The notes under the pieces: model-generated
Seen by the model: only the letters and a program-made list of their open reading frames with translations
What the model was told of the DNA's origin: nothing
Databases searched by the model: none
Shown: positions 22,864 to 35,157 of the stretch, in pieces
Numbering within the stretch: position 1 is the stretch's first letter
Layout: every line of letters starts with the position of its first letter
Source: Leguminivora glycinivorella
Taxonomy: Eukaryota > Arthropoda > Insecta > Lepidoptera > Tortricidae
Length of the DNA: 64,000 bases
Direction of reading: 5' to 3'
Assembly (NCBI RefSeq): GCF_023078275.1
Contig: NC_062979.1
Location: 9,120,502-9,184,501 of the forward strand
Position numbers and translations under genes: made by a program

Positions 22864-23031
22864 GGTCAGTCGGTGGTATGTCTTATTATAGTATTACATT
22901 TATTTTTTTCTAAGGTAACTTACAATACCGATTGTACTAATTTATCTCTACCGGTCAGTCGGTGATATGTCTTATTATAGTTATTATACTTATGGTTACT
23001 TTTCTAAGGTAACTTACAATACCGATTGTAC
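22864..23031 (+). repeat. Tandem duplication, two units of ~75-80 bp at ~89-bp spacing
   Basis: GGTCAGTCGGTGGTATGTCT at 22864 recurs as GGTCAGTCGGTGATATGTCT at 22953. Both units end in AACTTACAATACCGATTGTA. The second unit carries a short extra TTATGGTTAC insertion. Confidence 0.8.
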
Positions 23032-23486
23032 ACGTCGTTCAATAATGAAGACAATAATATGAGTCACTGAAACGTCAGAAACCGATTTAAATTAATTTAT
23101 TTTTATTCACTACCTTATAAATTGCAGACTCAAGCGAAACTTCGGGCTCAGCTAGTACAAAAATAGCTGTAGGTACGTAAGATCCTTACAACCTCTTTAC
23201 CCTAATGCTAAGCCTTATTAGTATTTAAGTGAATGCAAGTAATAAACAGTCGGCGCTTAAGAAGCACAAGAAGATCGTTAGCCTGAGGTACTAAAGAAAC
23301 ATTAGGAATAATTTAAGCTTTTGCAAGATTTTCTCCGCTAACTATTTCACACCTTGCGAAGCGTTAAAGCAAATATAACACATGAGTAGTTTTGTTTTAA
23401 CATTAATATTTATTACGACGAGACTCGTCCTAAGTAGAAATCAAATATAAACTCGTATCTGTAGACGTTCGAAATACTTACATATA
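23032..23486. other. No gene seen
   Basis: AT-rich without a recognised repeat. Confidence 0.4.
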
Positions 23487-23750
23487 CAGTATGTAAACTA
23501 ACGAAAACCATTTACTGTAACCCGTAAATGTCCAGGTGATACTGAGAAACTTTTACTATGGGACCAACACCCAAAACGCGAAATAAAAATTTACTCTCCC
23601 ATAGGAAATACTTACTATAAAATAAAACTACCTATGAAACTGTCAGAAGATATTTTCGTGATTTCGGGGTTGATCCCATAGTAAAAGTTTCTCAGTATCA
23701 CCTGGACATTTACGGGTTACAGTAAATGGTTTTCGTTAGTTTACATACTG
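23487..23750. mobile_element. 264-bp foldback MITE with identical 77-bp arms, TA target
   Basis: The left arm 23487-23563 starts CAGTATGTAAACTAACG and the right arm 23674-23750 is its exact reverse complement over 77 bases. TA is found on both sides, as in the Tc1/mariner group. Pairing continues imperfectly into the centre (ACCAACACCC against GGGGTTGATC). Identical arms suggest recent insertion or gene conversion. It is non-coding. Confidence 0.8.
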
Positions 23751-23926
23751 TATAGTTAAATTGAAACTTTCGTTACACATATTTTAAAAATAGAAATAAT
23801 TAGGGTTTACTGAGTCCTATTACGTATATCGCTATTGCATAAATGCACAGTGAGCGGAGTACAGGCGCCGCGAGCAGTTATGTACAGATGTAGTGAGAAA
23901 ATATTTTCCGTATTTTACTTCTCGTG

Positions 23927-24032
23927 TGTTAAAAAACTCGCAAGTTCAGGATTCTATTCTCGAACCACTCGCTTCGCTCGTGGTTCAACTATAGAATCCT
24001 TTCACTTGCTCGTTTTTCAATTCCACACTCGG
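23927..24032. mobile_element. Foldback repeat around CACTCGCTTCGCTCGTGG
   Basis: The inner stem AGGATTCTAT...ATAGAATCCT encloses CGAACCACTCG/CGTGGTTC. Outer words GTGTTAAAAAACTCG and CGTTTTTCAATTCCACAC also pair loosely. About 106 bp. Confidence 0.6.
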
Positions 24033-24414
24033 CGTTAAAATACAACTTTGCCCCCTTGTATAACAAATAACTATTCCTTTGTATTTGTTCCGGAAACGTA
24101 CGAACGTGTCATGCTACAGTCAGTCTCAGTACAAGACGTAGTGACACTGTCTGAACTAGCATGACTACTATGTATATTTCCGAAAAATACGAAGCAAAAT
24201 CTTTTCGGACTACATGCCTGACGCTTGACGAAGCACCAAATGATGTTTCGAAATCTCGTCAATTGCAATAGCGATAAATTAACCGTGAGTAGAACTGTGC
24301 TTTCATTATTTAGTTTAATACACCTTTAACATGTCTTATTATTCACAAATCTACAAGCATTTCAGATACGTATTTAGTACAATAAGCGACCATCGACGAA
24401 CTAAAAAAACATTC

Positions 24415-24475
24415 CTCTATTGTGAATCGAACCTCTGTCCTCTAAATCTGTAAGTCAACCGGTCCGCCTTATCTC
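24415..24475 (-). repeat. tRNA-like fragment
   Basis: On the minus strand, GGTTGACTTACAGATTTAGA is followed by GACAGAGGTTCGATTCAC. A B box is clear, a complete A box and paired acceptor are not. Probably a SINE head remnant. Confidence 0.35.
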
Positions 24476-24737
24476 GAAACTCCTCTCGCCGAATTAAAGA
24501 GATCATTTGAGATATGTCTCGTATTAGATAGCATCGAGTCGCGACTGACCGCTGCTATTCGTACCACTTATTGTCCATAGACGAGTATTTGCCTCATAGC
24601 ACAGAATATATAATAGTACTCATAGTCGAAATACTAACTACTTAATGGTCGGATACCGTTTACAATGTTTACATCGAGCGAATCCGGCTCCGTTTGGTTC
24701 TCAATGCTACGTAGCTATTATTAGGACGATACGGTAG

Positions 24738-25070
24738 GGGTCAATTCTCCATACAAACGCTCTCGACTATTTCCTCCCTGGTTTTTGAAGATAGAGCAAT
24801 GATTTTTTCAACACAGATTGTTATAATTTTTATCTGCGTCGGACCGTTTTGATTTTTTTGATATTCTGCTTTTTATAGACTCTAGAGCCAATCAAAAATT
24901 TCCAAAAACGGCCTTTTTCATTGTGGCGCAAAAAAGGTGTGATACTCAAGATTGGTAACAATTAACCAAAAAAAGCTAAACGGTCCGACACAGATTATTT
25001 CATTGTTATTCAGATTCTCAAATTTCGTTCCGATTGATTAAGTTTTGAAGGAGGAAAGAGTCGAGAGCGG
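24738..25070. mobile_element. ~330-bp element with inverted ACGCTCTCGACT ends
   Basis: CATACAAACGCTCTCGACTA at the left faces AAAGAGTCGAGAGCGGAAC at the right. CGGACCGTTTTGA and CTAAACGGTCCGAC inside are also inverted. The interior is AT-rich and non-coding. Confidence 0.6.
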
Positions 25071-25418
25071 AACCTCGATTTTAAAGATTTTTTTGAAATA
25101 TCTTTTGACTGAGTTGTTCTTAATGGACAATTATTTTTCGATAAATCTAGTTAATAACACTTGTATATTTAACTAAAATTCCCAAGTTGAAAGGGGGGCT
25201 CCTTTCCATTTTCGCTACCGTATCCTCTTAACTTGACGACCTTTTGCATTCTTGCGCTACGACAGATAAGATAGTTACTAAATTTAACAACCCTAAAATG
25301 TCGAAAGGGATAGCGCCATGCATTACTCGGACAACACGACTCGACGAACAGTGTCAAACTTCGATTGTGAACGAAGTGTTTTTTTTAAATTCTGTTTTGT
25401 GCTTTTACGAAAAGCTAT
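25071..25418. other. No gene seen
   Basis: Two overlapping open frames on opposite strands (25169-25357 minus, 25244-25558 plus). The latter runs through the next MITE and neither has a domain. Confidence 0.4.
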
Positions 25419-25551
25419 TAAGGGTCGGTTGCACCAAACCGACTGTCAACGTCAAAACGTTCGCTAATTTTTATTGTACGAGAAGTTCCATACACCTCTG
25501 CCGCGTGACGATGATGTGTCTGTTAACTGTGTTTGATGCAACTGGCCCTAA
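25419..25551. mobile_element. MITE, GGTTGCACCAAAC family, copy 1
   Basis: TTAAGGGTCGGTTGCACCAA at the left faces TTTGATGCAACTGGCCCTA at the right. The interior GAGAAGTTCCATACACC and GACGATGATGTGTCTG match copy 2 at 42181. It is about 133 bp. Confidence 0.7.
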
Positions 25552-25825
25552 GTCGTAAAGTATTTAATAGACTAATCATTTAGTAGACCAGGATATTCAA
25601 TTATACATGCTTGCTTGCGGCTCGCTAACCATTGAGAATCCTGCAGTCCTGCCAGCTACCTGCGCATACGTTGCGATTACTATCAGCGTTCGGGAAGCTA
25701 TAGATGTTACGCTGTGTTGCTTCAATCACCAACGTGATAGCGTCAAAATCTGTATCGAGTATCATATATTGTCATTAAAAGTATACGCGAAAGATATTCA
25801 ATTAAATAATAAATCAATATTATTA

Positions 25826-26056
25826 GGACATTCTTACACAGACTGACTGAGTTCCACGGTAAGCTCAAGAAAGCTTGTGTTATTACCAGACAACGATATA
25901 CATATATAACATACAAATACTTGTTTACATAGAAAACATCCATGACTCAGAAACAAATATCTGTGCTCATCACACAAATAAATGCCCTTACCGGGATTCG
26001 AACCCAGTACCGCGGCTTAGCAGGCAGGGTCACTACGCGCTAGGCCAGACCGGTCG
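25826..26056 (-). repeat. tRNA-derived SINE, family 1
   Basis: Minus-strand copy. The head near 26055-25985 carries GGTTCGAATCCC, the body has TGAGTCATGGATGTTTTC, and the 3' part has CTTTCTTGAGCTTACCGTGG like the copy at 1027. The subtype is therefore the one with AGAAAGCTTGTG rather than the one with AGCAAAGCTT. Confidence 0.8.
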
Positions 26057-26229
26057 TCAATTACGTTTGTGATATTTTTAAGATCATTAGCCACAATGGA
26101 CCCAAATTTTATAATCTGTTTCCCTATTTCATAATTTTGTAATTACAACTTAATTTCCTCATAATGATTTAATCGAGTTAATATATGAGTATAATACTCA
26201 TATTTGTGTAAATACGTCACACTAACAAC

Positions 26230-26460
26230 CAGTGTTCGGAACTATGGGAGAAAAACTTTAACAAAACTTTAGAGCTGACATAAATTTGAAATAAAACCAA
26301 GATTGTTAATTTCAGATCAGTGTCAAACTTGATTCTATACCTGAATCAAAGACTTCTAATACATTACTACAAGGATATTAATATTTTCATGGCTGTAGTA
26401 CTCTAAAATGTCCACTTAGCAAGTTTTGTTAAAGTTTTGCTCCCATAGTTCCGATCACTG
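26230..26460. mobile_element. 231-bp hAT-type MITE with perfect 8-bp duplication
   Basis: The ends CAGTGTTCGGAACTATGGGA and the reverse complement of the right end (CAGTGATCGGAACTATGGGA) match at 19 of 20, and pairing continues through AAAACTTTAACAAAACTT. The flanks are CTAACAAC at 26222-26229 and CTAACAAC at 26461-26468. An 8-bp duplication with CAGTG ends is the hAT signature. Non-coding. Confidence 0.85.
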
Positions 26461-26468
26461 CTAACAAC

Positions 26469-27140
26469 TTAATCTAAATTGCAGATTATCAAATTAGAAA
26501 AAGATTTGCGTATTAAAATTATAATAATAATTAATCCAATAAATTATGCAAGTTTATATTCATATTTTTTACATTATAAATTAACTAAGAGAAAAAAGAA
26601 AAAGAACTGAAAAGGCATTATCACCACTTATCCTTTTTGTAATACGGTTCATAATTTGTCACAAACACCACATTTTTTCTTATCCACAGGGCAACGGCCG
26701 CGTCAAATGTTACAGATGATTGCATTACATAAGTCATCATCATCGTCGGATCTGTCGGGGACGAGTCGTTATACCGAGTTAAACTGAGTTATGATTGATG
26801 TTACTGGATGTTAGGAAAATTAGAAGTCGGTTGATGACTGAGCTGGTGTCTTGAAACAAAAACGTCTTAGATTCGTTTTAGTGACTATGAAGAATTTTAC
26901 TTTTTGGTTTTGAGGCGATTTAAACAATGGTGTGGACAAGTTGAATATTTTTGGTTACAACCGTACCCTTCCATAACCTTCACAATCCAGAATTTACTCC
27001 TAACTGATTTTTGAAATGTGTGCTTGTTAAAATAACATTTTAAACATTGTTATTTTGCAGTAATTTTTAATCAACGTAATAAATCAGCAATGTAATAAAA
27101 TCAAAATTTGAAAATAATATCGAATGCTTGACCAGTTACA
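26469..27140. other. No gene seen
   Basis: AT-rich sequence with no feature I can support. Confidence 0.45.
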
Positions 27141-27250
27141 GGGGCCCATTTCTCAAAATTGAAATTTACAAGCGGAAGTCTCTTTCCAACTTGTCATTTA
27201 GACATTGACTACCGCTTAGCTTAACTTGTAGATTCGAGAAATGGGCCCCT
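27141..27250. mobile_element. MITE, GGGGCCCATTTCTC family
   Basis: GGGGCCCATTTCTC at the left is exactly inverted as GAGAAATGGGCCCC at the right. Inner words TTTACAAGCGG and CCGCTTAGCTTAACTTGTAG pair partly. Related truncated copy at 21768. Confidence 0.75.
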
Positions 27251-30200
27251 ATATTAGTATGTATATTATTCACAAAATAATTAGTGTTAAAGCTAAGTAA
27301 CTATTAACCAAATATCGGACATATTTTTTACGATTCTGCAAATAGGTAGTGGATGGATTTATTACCATTTATTCGAAACCCTTTTTTTTTTTAGATAAAC
27401 ATAAATATTTAACGAATTTATATTCTAAAAGCTTTTCAATTCACTTTATATTCGCCATTTCAAAAAAATGTATACAAACATACGCCCATTTTACATTTTA
27501 CCTAAAGTTGATGGAGGAAAGTATTGTTTATTAAGATAATGTTCCACATAGCATGTAACGGTGGCTCGACTCGTGGTACGAAATTTCTTTCATCAAATAA
27601 TCTCGCCTCGAGCTACGGCAAAGGATTTATAAATTGGCTAAGGCCGGGCATTTACGTTAAGTAAAACGAAAAAATGATGGATAAAAGGCTTAATACGATG
27701 GATATAAAAATAACACTTTTTCTCTGCTGGCTTTTTTGCTGCTGCATTAATATTTAATGATCGTCTTACTCGTACGTGCGGAGTTGCGGACCTAGTATTT
27801 AAACACAACTCTACAAGTATGTACTTAACAATACTTTTATGAAACTTTGCACGTCTATATTTTTTATGTTATTGTATCTAAATATACCCTTTTGTAAATC
27901 TGAAAGGTGACAGAAAAATTATAAAGCAACAGGAAAATTTGAAATTGTTTAAGGTCTTTACTATTTTGCTCTATCAAAATTTAAAGAATGCCCTTTGTAC
28001 TTCTTAAATAACGTTTAGTACCCGTTTACTTCCTATCATTTTGAAATAGGTTCAGTTGTTTAAACGTAAAGATGTAACAGACAGTGAGGCGGAAAAAGTT
28101 TGTTCTTCATTTAAATTACTAAACTTGAAAGAAGCACTCATACTTGCAGCGCTTTTCATGCTGTTCCATGTTTAATTGTCAGGTCATTTGAGTTTGGAGT
28201 GCAGTTGTACCGTCAATGGCCAGCTTTACTAAACTTGTTTATACACATTATGCTGTTGCGACCGTATTCATATTACAGGGATGCGTGTACGGACGTGTAC
28301 TCCGGCACCGCACAGATTATGTGCAACCTTTACTTTCTCAACGGATTCCGACTTTTTTTGCATTTTATAGCGTACAATTTAGTGGACTAATGGCGTGATC
28401 GCTACAAGCAATATGCGATGGTTATTTTTAGTATTAATATTCAGTGGTTTATTAGCTCAATCGTAGCCTTTTGCGATTCGTTATGCAATTTAAATGTTTA
28501 AAATTCTGGGATGTAAAAATGATGATGAGGTAAATGTTTTCCATGTCAGAACTCAAATTGCCTCTATACCTGTAAGAACAGTTTTATGGCTTGTATTTAA
28601 AGTCTATAGTACAATAACGAGATTTATAGTCTATATTGATATGCAGAGAATTTTTTGGATATTTTTTCCAATACCCTACAGCTAATGTTTCGCATTTACA
28701 CATCGGACTTCTTAAAACATCTCGTGAATTTAGCTTCCTAACGGTAAAAGATAAATGTTTGCATATTTTATGCTACTTAAAATATGCAACGATTGGTTCC
28801 CATGGTCCTAAAATATTTTTTTAACTTGATCAATAAAAGCTTCCTGATTTTTGAAATATTGTGATTGATGACACAAAGTGACACTTTTTGCACCTTTTAA
28901 TCGATTAATCCATCAATGGCCGGAACTCTAAAAACTGCACTTTGTGCAATCCAAGAATGTATTCTCAAGTGAGCCCCACACAAAGAGCACTCGACATAAT
29001 TACATTGCTACAATGTCATAAAGGCCTGTCACATCGCAGATGACAATAATACTTGTGCCTTGAGTGTCTAAGGCGTCAGTTGCTTGTCTCTTGAGGGAGT
29101 CACGCTACCTTTCAAGATCAAGTTGCTACACGGAGCGTTGTAAAAATTTTCTATTACACCCGCAAGTCGTAAAAGTGTCACGAGACAATAAGAGATCAAT
29201 CATTCAGTAGACGAGGTCTCCAGTAGTGATTCAACGTGAAAAATATCAGCGGACTGACCCACTTCCAGAGATTTGCATTCAGGCGGAATACTCTGGTAAT
29301 TTATCATCCTTCACGTGCCAACAAAAAAGTTTGCCAAGTACGTGTGTATTTTGGAACAAATACGGGTTCCGTTCTTAAGCCGTCTACTCTGGCTCATCTT
29401 TTTTTTTCTGAGTACAATAAGAGATACACATAGAGTACAAATATGAAACTTTATTTATTCTGGATGACCTTCTAAGAGACTGTCCTATGGATAGTTTATA
29501 TTCCTATTGAACTGTTTTTCGTAAATTAGCTTTATTAGTTATTTGTTATTAATCTATCATGTTAGGTACCTATAAATATACTTATTATTTCAATAACATG
29601 CGAGGTTATAGCAATTATAGTCTGCCTACGTTGAATTAGCGGCATGTCTATTTCATATAACTTATTTCACAATAGGTCAAAACTTCTAGATTCTCGATAT
29701 AATTCATCCCTATTATTTATTATTATGGGAATCACAAGCCATGCATGACAGTCTAAGCCATGTTTAAGTTGATACCTGTGTAATGTTTTTTTTTATTAAT
29801 TTCCCTTACACTAGGTCTAGGTACATACTTATGTATTTTGCATTTTAACACTTTTGCATCGCGGTTTCAAGTTAAAGATTTTTTTTTCTTCTACTATCTA
29901 AAAATGGATGAAAATATGACCCGTTCGTCTTTTGTTTCCGTTTTTCCTTTCAACTATAAACCGTGTCACTGCCCCTATTCAAACCACAATGCTTTTTGCT
30001 GTAAACGGCGAAGCATCCAGCCATTCAATCACCAGCTGCAAAGAAATACAGTCTGCATTACAATATTTTTATATGAAAAATACCTGCAATATTTTAGTTA
30101 AATCGATGTTTTTACTTTTATGATTTAAATTAATCTACAAAGCATAAAATTGTGATGCGGCTGTAAGTAGGTAGTATTCTTAATCTTAATATGGCTGCCT

Positions 30201-30986
30201 GTAAAGGAGTTTGAGGGTCTAAATAAGGGGATAGATCAATGGAATTTTTTAACACGAAAGTTAAAGTATAGATTGATGCTATTTAATTTGCATAGAACGT
30301 AAAAAAGTGATATTTATGACCAACAATAACACATAATAATAAATAGATACTTCAAATTTTATCTTTTTAAAAATGACAAACTGAGCTGCATTGCTGTAAC
30401 TAAATTACTGCTGCGAATTTGACTCTGGCGATATTAATACATATTTGTCAATTTCCTTAATAAAATTGATGACGTTACGAAAGATATATCAGTTTATTTG
30501 AAAACCTAAATTGTGTATAACTTATAGATAGCGAGGTCAAACTTAAAATAAATTATAGACATCCACTCATTTTGTTAAATCAATATTCGTTTCGATCCGA
30601 TGATAAAGAATTTATGGGCACATAATTTGTAAAAAAAACGGTTTGTTCCATGATATAAACACTCGTTTAAATTGGAATTTAATAATCAGATTTGCTTATA
30701 AAGTCCCTAAAGACTTACATATTATTATGTAGATTGACTTAAAATGACCAACGATCTCATGCAGTTTTAGTTTTCTGTTAATTTAGAATCACATACGTCT
30801 TTGTATCGGACTGCTGTCAAGCTGTAGCATACGATTAGCATATTTGAAATGAAGAATATTGTAAAATATTACCGGCAAAGGTTATAAGCCAGGCATTCAT
30901 ATTGAGATTTTATTTACTATAGATTCTTTTATGAATATTTTTGATAGCCCACATTCAAACATATTCTGATTTAGAATGTGAATTAA
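27251..30986. other. Repeat-poor AT-rich stretch, no gene
   Basis: Almost no recognised repeat over 3.7 kb. All open frames (60-87 codons, near 27349, 28199, 28494, 29236 and 29838) lack domains. 27540-27770 is less AT-rich, and homeodomain-type TAAT words are frequent there, as in the rest. No regulatory claim can be made from this alone. Confidence 0.45.
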
Positions 30987-31277
30987 ATTGTAAATAATAA
31001 TGTATTTTTTAAATTTATTTGGTATAAAGGCAGTCTGAAGTCACACTTACATGGTAATAACTTAGAACTATGCTTATTAGGCTTAGCCGTAAAGCGTGCA
31101 AAAAGACACAACTTCGATACTGTCTCCTCGGCGTTTGGATCTCAATTTAAATGTAAGAAATGCGGACGTTCATGTCGCTCCCGAAAAGTCTTTATAGTCA
31201 CGAGAGGAGTCGTCTCTCACATTCAAACGCATTTCATAAAATACGCTGAAAGAAATCTATTAAACTTTAAACTTTAA
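30987..31277 (+). pseudogene. Decayed LINE C-terminal tail with zinc finger
   Basis: One plus-strand frame stays open from 30987 to a stop at 31275-31277. It reads LCLLGLAVKRAKRHNFDTVS, then FKCKKCGRSCRSRKVFIVTR and VVSHIQTHFI. The finger is C-X2-C-X18-H-X3-H: the usual GRSCRSR...SHIQTH motif of insect endonuclease/reverse-transcriptase retrotransposons, with six extra residues inside. The basic KRAKRHNF word fits the end of such proteins. No reverse transcriptase domain lies upstream, so this is a 5'-truncated, decayed insertion. It sits alone in an otherwise repeat-poor stretch. Confidence 0.6.
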
Positions 31278-34117
31278 AAGGTAATATTTATTTTAAATTA
31301 CAAATTAGATATCTAGATTATCTTACACTTCGCCTTGAGTATTTCATACAATAATTCGCGCTGCGCGCCGTTATTTTTAAGCTAAAGATAGCCTAACTTA
31401 TGTCAATCGTGTGGCTCAATAAAACAGCAATGATTTTAAGTTACTAAATAAATAATTTATGATACCAAAAATATATCATCGTCCCAAGTCTGATAAGCTC
31501 AAACAATAGCGGGATTCCAAACCAAGATTCCAATATAAATAATTCATTCCATCCAGCATAAAATATGTTTTTATTAATTAATAAAGTAGCCGCCTTCTGG
31601 CCAACGGATACAGTTCAAGTAAAAACTCATTTCTGTTTAGTTTGGCATACGTCTCAATTCTTGAAATTCATATTTCTTATTGGCTTATTCGATTTGAGAT
31701 TCCATACAGACATAAGATAATATTGGGAATTTAATAATTGGTGTGTTTATCTTGGGATTATTAGAAAAACGTAGTGGTATGCTTTTGAGAGACTTTGTTG
31801 CTCGAGGCTGGGTTTAATATGAAATGATTTCGTCCTAATTTGATATAATCAGAGGTGAGTTGTCCGCGTAGAAAATATATTTTAATAGGTACTTCACGTG
31901 GTTACTGCTCCTTCATAACTAAGTACTTGTATTAAAATATAATACGTTTGGTTTATAGTTAGGTATTGTCAATAAAAATGGTTGGTTAAATATTAAATAA
32001 GAGCACATATAATTTATATCTATTACTTAAAGCAGTATGTGTGATCCTATAGAAATTTATGTCGCTATCATAAAATGGCATCTTCAAAATGTTTAATGTC
32101 CCTTACATTTCATTTCACTTAGCAAAAGAAATAAATAAAAAAGATTTACAAGAAACGCAAGGTAACATTTCATTTCTACTAAAAGAAAATTCGTTTCGAT
32201 AAAAACTGGTACGTGTAGGTAAACAATTTCATCTTAGTAATAAATGTATCTTTCAAGGAATAATATCAAGATTCTCGCAATATAATTACTTAGCCTTGTC
32301 TCCGCTGATTCACATACGAGATTGGCAGAGTTCTTTATTATTTACGTGCTTGTTAAGCAACAACATCACCTAAGAGATTTATAATTCAGATTGTTATAGT
32401 TATTACTAGAGTACTACAACTTTTATATTAAATAGTTATAAAATTATTTTTGGACAACGCAACACATGTGTTGAATTATGTTGGATATTCATTATTTTTT
32501 AAACCACGTAAATTTTATTTACCAATACGGTATAACTAGCTTTATGAACTCAGTGCTTGAACTAGCTTTAAATATCTACAAATATTATTTATGGATCATT
32601 GATATTTTTTTATGGGTGGTTTTTGCACATTGTAATTTTCCCTCAGTCACCCATTCGAAACGTCGGGATGTATTGTAAATTTATATGCGACGATATATAA
32701 TCCGTTTCCATAGTCTTATGAGTAGGTAGAGTAAGCTATTTCTATAATTTACCATACAAGAATTTTAGATCAGCTAAGCGTTGCAACATGTTTCATTAAG
32801 TGTTCTAACTATGTATTATTTTCCGTTACAAACCTAATTTATGAATATTTTATATAGTTAACAGATCTCACAGACATATTGAATGTAACAGTACTTTTGA
32901 GTCTCGAAAGCTTTCATAGTTTAACTAGAGACGTGATAGAAATTCTTAGCACATTGTGAAATTAATTGTTCGCCGCTGGTGACCATACAGGGCTCGCTAT
33001 TCGGGTCGCCCGATGCATGCCCGTGATACTAGTCACTGCATAAAGAAACTAATCGGTTTCTAAGATTTCGACACCACCGGGGAATAGATTCTTTTTTGTA
33101 TAGACTAAAAATTTTAATCATAAAATGTAAGAAACAGAAACCGTTATTTTTTGGCACTTTACTAACTGAACAGTGTTGCCTTTTATCAAACATCTTGCAA
33201 GTCTAATATTTATAAATCATGTCGTAACTTTAGAACCCGCCGTAAGGTACACGCTGCTAGGAATTTCACAAACTTATAGGACTTTATGGTCGTCGAGTGC
33301 TTAGCTCGTGGCAATATAATAACGTCTGGTGAAGATGCTAAAATAACGGTTAAGTCAAGATATCGTGTTTTATGTCCTGGTGTATGAGAGAGTTGGTTAA
33401 CTTTTACACAGGTTTAGATGCAAATCTGGAGCGTCATGTGTTTATTTTAGCGAGACAATTTACAAAGCGTGGGATTTGTAGCTCGTGATACGTGCAATTA
33501 TAAACACTTATCTTTTTAAAATTAACATTAAGTGCATGAGAATGTTGCCTCCAAAATTTTAAACCTTAAGCATAAACTTGATACAAACAGAGCTTACAAT
33601 AAAATGAAATGTCTAAATAGCTAATAATCCAATTACGTATCACGATAGGAATAGTTATACTCTGTAACTTAATACAAACATGTTAAGGCACAAATCATGT
33701 TGCCATTGAAATTCTCATCCCTCTAATTCCCCTCGAACTAATTAGGATACAAAAGAAAGAGCGCGCAGCAGCTGATTACAATAATTCACACTTGCCTCAA
33801 GCCTGTGTCTGCTCCTCTATCTGTAGTTCTGTACCATTGTTTTCTTTGTCAAACATGTCGCCCCGAGCGCCTGGTTTATGATCATCTTCTACCACGGATT
33901 TATCTTGATGATCTTTGTGCATTCCATGACTCAGGTTTATGTTAATTAAACTTTGGAATCGCGCACTTATTTCTAGTTAATTGGACGGAATCGTGCTTTC
34001 CTTTATGCAAACATTTATTTTAATAGTTCGTTCTGATTTTTAATTATGTTCTGTAGACTTCCGTCACAAGTCACTTTTTGTAGATATTCATCGCACTTAT
34101 TCGATTGAGGTATACTA
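31278..34117. other. Repeat-poor AT-rich stretch, no gene
   Basis: No recognised repeat or gene. A 66-codon frame at 32478-32678 has no signature. CTCAGTCACC and similar short words are isolated. Confidence 0.45.
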
Positions 34118-34203
34118 AATAAATAAATATTGGGGGACACCTTACACAGATCAACTTAGCCCCAAACTAAGCAAAGCTTTTACTATGGGTGCTAAGCGAC
34201 GAA
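34118..34203 (-). repeat. SINE family 1, 3' tail only
   Basis: AAATAAATAAATATTGGGGG through CAAAGCTTTTACTATGGGTG corresponds to the last 85 bp of the SINE as seen at 5150 and 43118. 5' truncation supports copying by a LINE that recognises this tail. Confidence 0.7.
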
Positions 34204-35017
34204 AAAGTTAAATTTAAAGTTTAGTTTTAGTATACGTCGATATTTAGAATTAGTTATCACAGAAATAACTCGCTAAAGTCTTCTGCCGGTTATGTTTGTC
34301 TCAGTAACATTATCCAGGAGGCTTAAAAGGTATTAAACTGAAAATCACCAGACACCATTTAACACAAAACATCAAAGTAATAAAGCCACCGCAGTATCTA
34401 CAGTTAACAAATTAATATACAAAACTGAGCCCGTGAGCTAAAAATACAGGAATCAAAGGGGCTGAATGGGCAAAACGAAGATCATTCTATTTACGTTAAT
34501 GTCACGGGCGTGAGGAAGCGTTTAAATCCAGTCATTAATTATTGTCAAAGCTAAGACAAAATAGATAATACATTCTCTATTTGTTGCCCTCTCTATACTT
34601 CTTAAAGAGCAGGACGAAAGAAATAACAAGGAAATAAGTAGACTCTGAGACGAACAGATTGATGATAGACTCGCGATGAAAAAACGTGTCCTTAGATTAC
34701 GGATGGTCCTTTTAAAATCGTTCGTTCCCAAATGAGTTTTTGGAAATGACGTAATGCTCTCATAAGTAACAAAGGATGGAGGGACATTAAATAGCATTTT
34801 GTCAAGATTTTATAATTTATTGTTCGTGGTCTCTTCGGATGGGGCAAGAATTCTATTTACGGGTTTATGACGCCTTGAAAGAATGCGTCTTAATTACATT
34901 TATAAAATTTCTTATTATAGAGAGATTTATTGATCGACCCGTCTCTTGTATGCTCATAATTGTTTCTGTAGCGGTGCGAACACGAGAAACAAGAATATTT
35001 CATCAACAGTACACTGC
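34204..35017. other. No gene seen
   Basis: AT-rich. Opposed frames at 34522-34797 and 34839-35132 have no domain, and the second runs into the next MITE. Confidence 0.4.
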
Positions 35018-35157
35018 CGACCTAGCCGAAGTAACAATCATTGACGCTATGTGGCGATCAAAACGCAGTCTGACTCTGTCGCGCCTCTACAGAAGAGCGA
35101 TAGGGAGAACTAGCTACGATACGCTTACGTAAGCGATTGTTACGTTGGCTAGGTAGC
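35018..35157. mobile_element. MITE, CCTAGCCGAAGTAACAATC family
   Basis: CCTAGCCGAAGTAACAATCA at 35021 is inverted as GCGATTGTTACGTTGGCTAG at the right. The interior CTGACTCTGTCGCGCC and GGGAGAACTAGCTACGAT are shared with 11207 and, more distantly, with the GTAGCCGAATGGCA family. Confidence 0.7.
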
